NCBI GenBank assembly: GCA_027459725.1
Contig: DAIDHK010000002.1
Coordinates: forward strand, 1 to 35,751
Origin: Candidatus Levyibacteriota bacterium
GTDB lineage: Bacteria > Patescibacteriota > Microgenomatia > Levybacterales > UBA12049
DNA length: 35,751 nt
Reading direction: 5' to 3'
Program-made: the position numbers and the translations under genes
The notes under the pieces: generated by a model
What the model was told of the DNA's origin: nothing
What the model saw: the letters and a program-made list of their open reading frames with translations, nothing else
Database searches by the model: none
Part shown: in pieces, positions 35,192 through 35,751 of the stretch
Layout of the letters: the number at the start of each line of letters is the position of its first letter
How positions within the stretch are numbered: the stretch's first letter is position 1

Positions 35192-35751
35192 GACTTGCTT
35201 ATTACGCGTATTCTTAGCCAGAGCAGTAGCTAAGCCAAGAAGAATACCATTGGCAATAAGAGAGCTGCCTCCAAATGAGACAAATGGTAGAGTTACTCCT
35301 ACAATTGGGACTAACCCTATGTTCATACCAATATTTAAGAAAACATGTATTAAAATAAGGGCGAATGCACCAGATAGAAACAGACGTGCGTATGCATCAT
35401 CTGTAGATTTAAAAAGGATATATATACGATACAATAAAACCAGGTACGTCATAATTATTATTACTCCACCGATAAATCCCAACTCTTCAGTTAGTGTGGC
35501 AAAAATAAAGTCACTATGCCTTTCAGGTAAGAAGCGCAAGCTTGATTGAGTGCCCCCATTTAATCCTTTACCCCACAGCATCCCAGAACCGACTGCTATT
35601 AATGCTTGTATTGAATTATAAGATGCCGCTGTACTTGCTGAGGTTGGATGTAAAAAGGTCAAGATACGCTCTCGCTGATAGTCATGTAGTCTAGACCAAA
35701 AAAGCGGCAAGGCAACCAGTACTGGTAAACTTGCGAGCAAAAACCACCGCA
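35177..35751 (-). CDS. rodA: RodA, SEDS-family peptidoglycan polymerase (5' end outside the window)
   Basis: Only the C-terminal part, about 190 residues, is present; the frame stays open to the window edge, so the N-terminal helices lie beyond 35751. It shows DYQRERILTFLHP, SIQALIAVGSGMLWGKG, GTQSSLRFLPERHSDFIFA and EELGF, then four helices with LPFVSFGGSSL. The RodA-type wording (RERI, FLPERHSDF) favours RodA over FtsW. SEDS enzymes polymerise lipid II glycan strands during elongation. The TTG at 35740 is internal and not the start. Confidence 0.93.
   Translation of the reverse strand, partial: RWFLLASLPVLVALPLFWSRLHDYQRERILTFLHPTSASTAASYNSIQALIAVGSGMLWGKGLNGGTQSSLRFLPERHSDFIFATLTEELGFIGGVIIIMTYLVLLYRIYILFKSTDDAYARLFLSGAFALILIHVFLNIGMNIGLVPIVGVTLPFVSFGGSSLIANGILLGLATALAKNTRNKQVLEIS

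Overview
The window reads as chromosomal DNA of a small-genome bacterium of the Patescibacteria (Candidate Phyla Radiation), most like the Microgenomates-type lineages. This placement is inferred from AT-rich, tightly packed genes with frequent 4-17 nt overlaps, the lemA-htpX pair, MurT/GatD, GatCAB, a truncated ATP synthase delta subunit, many single-pass or GT-C membrane proteins, and a rodA-rplU-rpmA-parB block. UGA behaves as a normal stop, so genetic code 11 applies. No rRNA, CRISPR array, intein or complete mobile element is visible.

Layout. Bases 1-250 hold no convincing gene, only an imperfect hairpin near 83-119. Two minus-strand tRNAs (Gly-CCC, Asp-GTC) flank a membrane-anchored double-LysM protein. 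From 1499 the plus strand carries polX, lemA, htpX, a small probable winged-helix protein and the lipid II amidation pair murT-gatD. An overlapping chain follows: Nudix hydrolase, gatC, histidine phosphatase, gatA, gatB and a degenerate GGDEF protein. Then come dnaE, a terminator, and a complete F1Fo ATP synthase operon (atpB-E-F-H-A-G-D-C) followed by tRNA-Thr(CGT) and a membrane-anchored Ig-like surface protein.

From 22.9 to 32.0 kb the minus strand is a visibly AT-richer surface-glycan locus: GT4, GT2, Wzx-type flippase, a GT2/GT-C fusion, another GT2, a 44-residue membrane ORF, a GT-C transferase and an O-antigen-ligase-like polymerase/ligase. A methyltransferase diverges from it. The right end has tRNA-Val(CAC), signal peptidase I, and minus-strand rodA (cut by the window edge), rplU, rpmA and parB.

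How it works together. The glycan locus looks like a self-contained route: cytoplasmic GTs build a lipid-linked glycan, the flippase exports it, GT-C enzymes add sugars outside, and the ligase-like protein polymerises or transfers it. MurT/GatD, RodA and the LysM protein point to a peptidoglycan wall. GatCAB implies that Gln-tRNA and/or Asn-tRNA is made by transamidation.

The most striking non-gene signal concerns gene starts. At many transcription-unit heads a sigma70-type -10 hexamer lies only 6-12 nt upstream of the start codon with no Shine-Dalgarno. In seven cases the gap is exactly 6 nt, which puts the expected +1 on the first base of ATG or GTG. This predicts widespread leaderless or near-leaderless mRNAs and corrects several start codons, for example lepB at 33040. 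A few genes (lemA, atpE, gatB) instead carry very strong Shine-Dalgarno sites at unusually long spacing.
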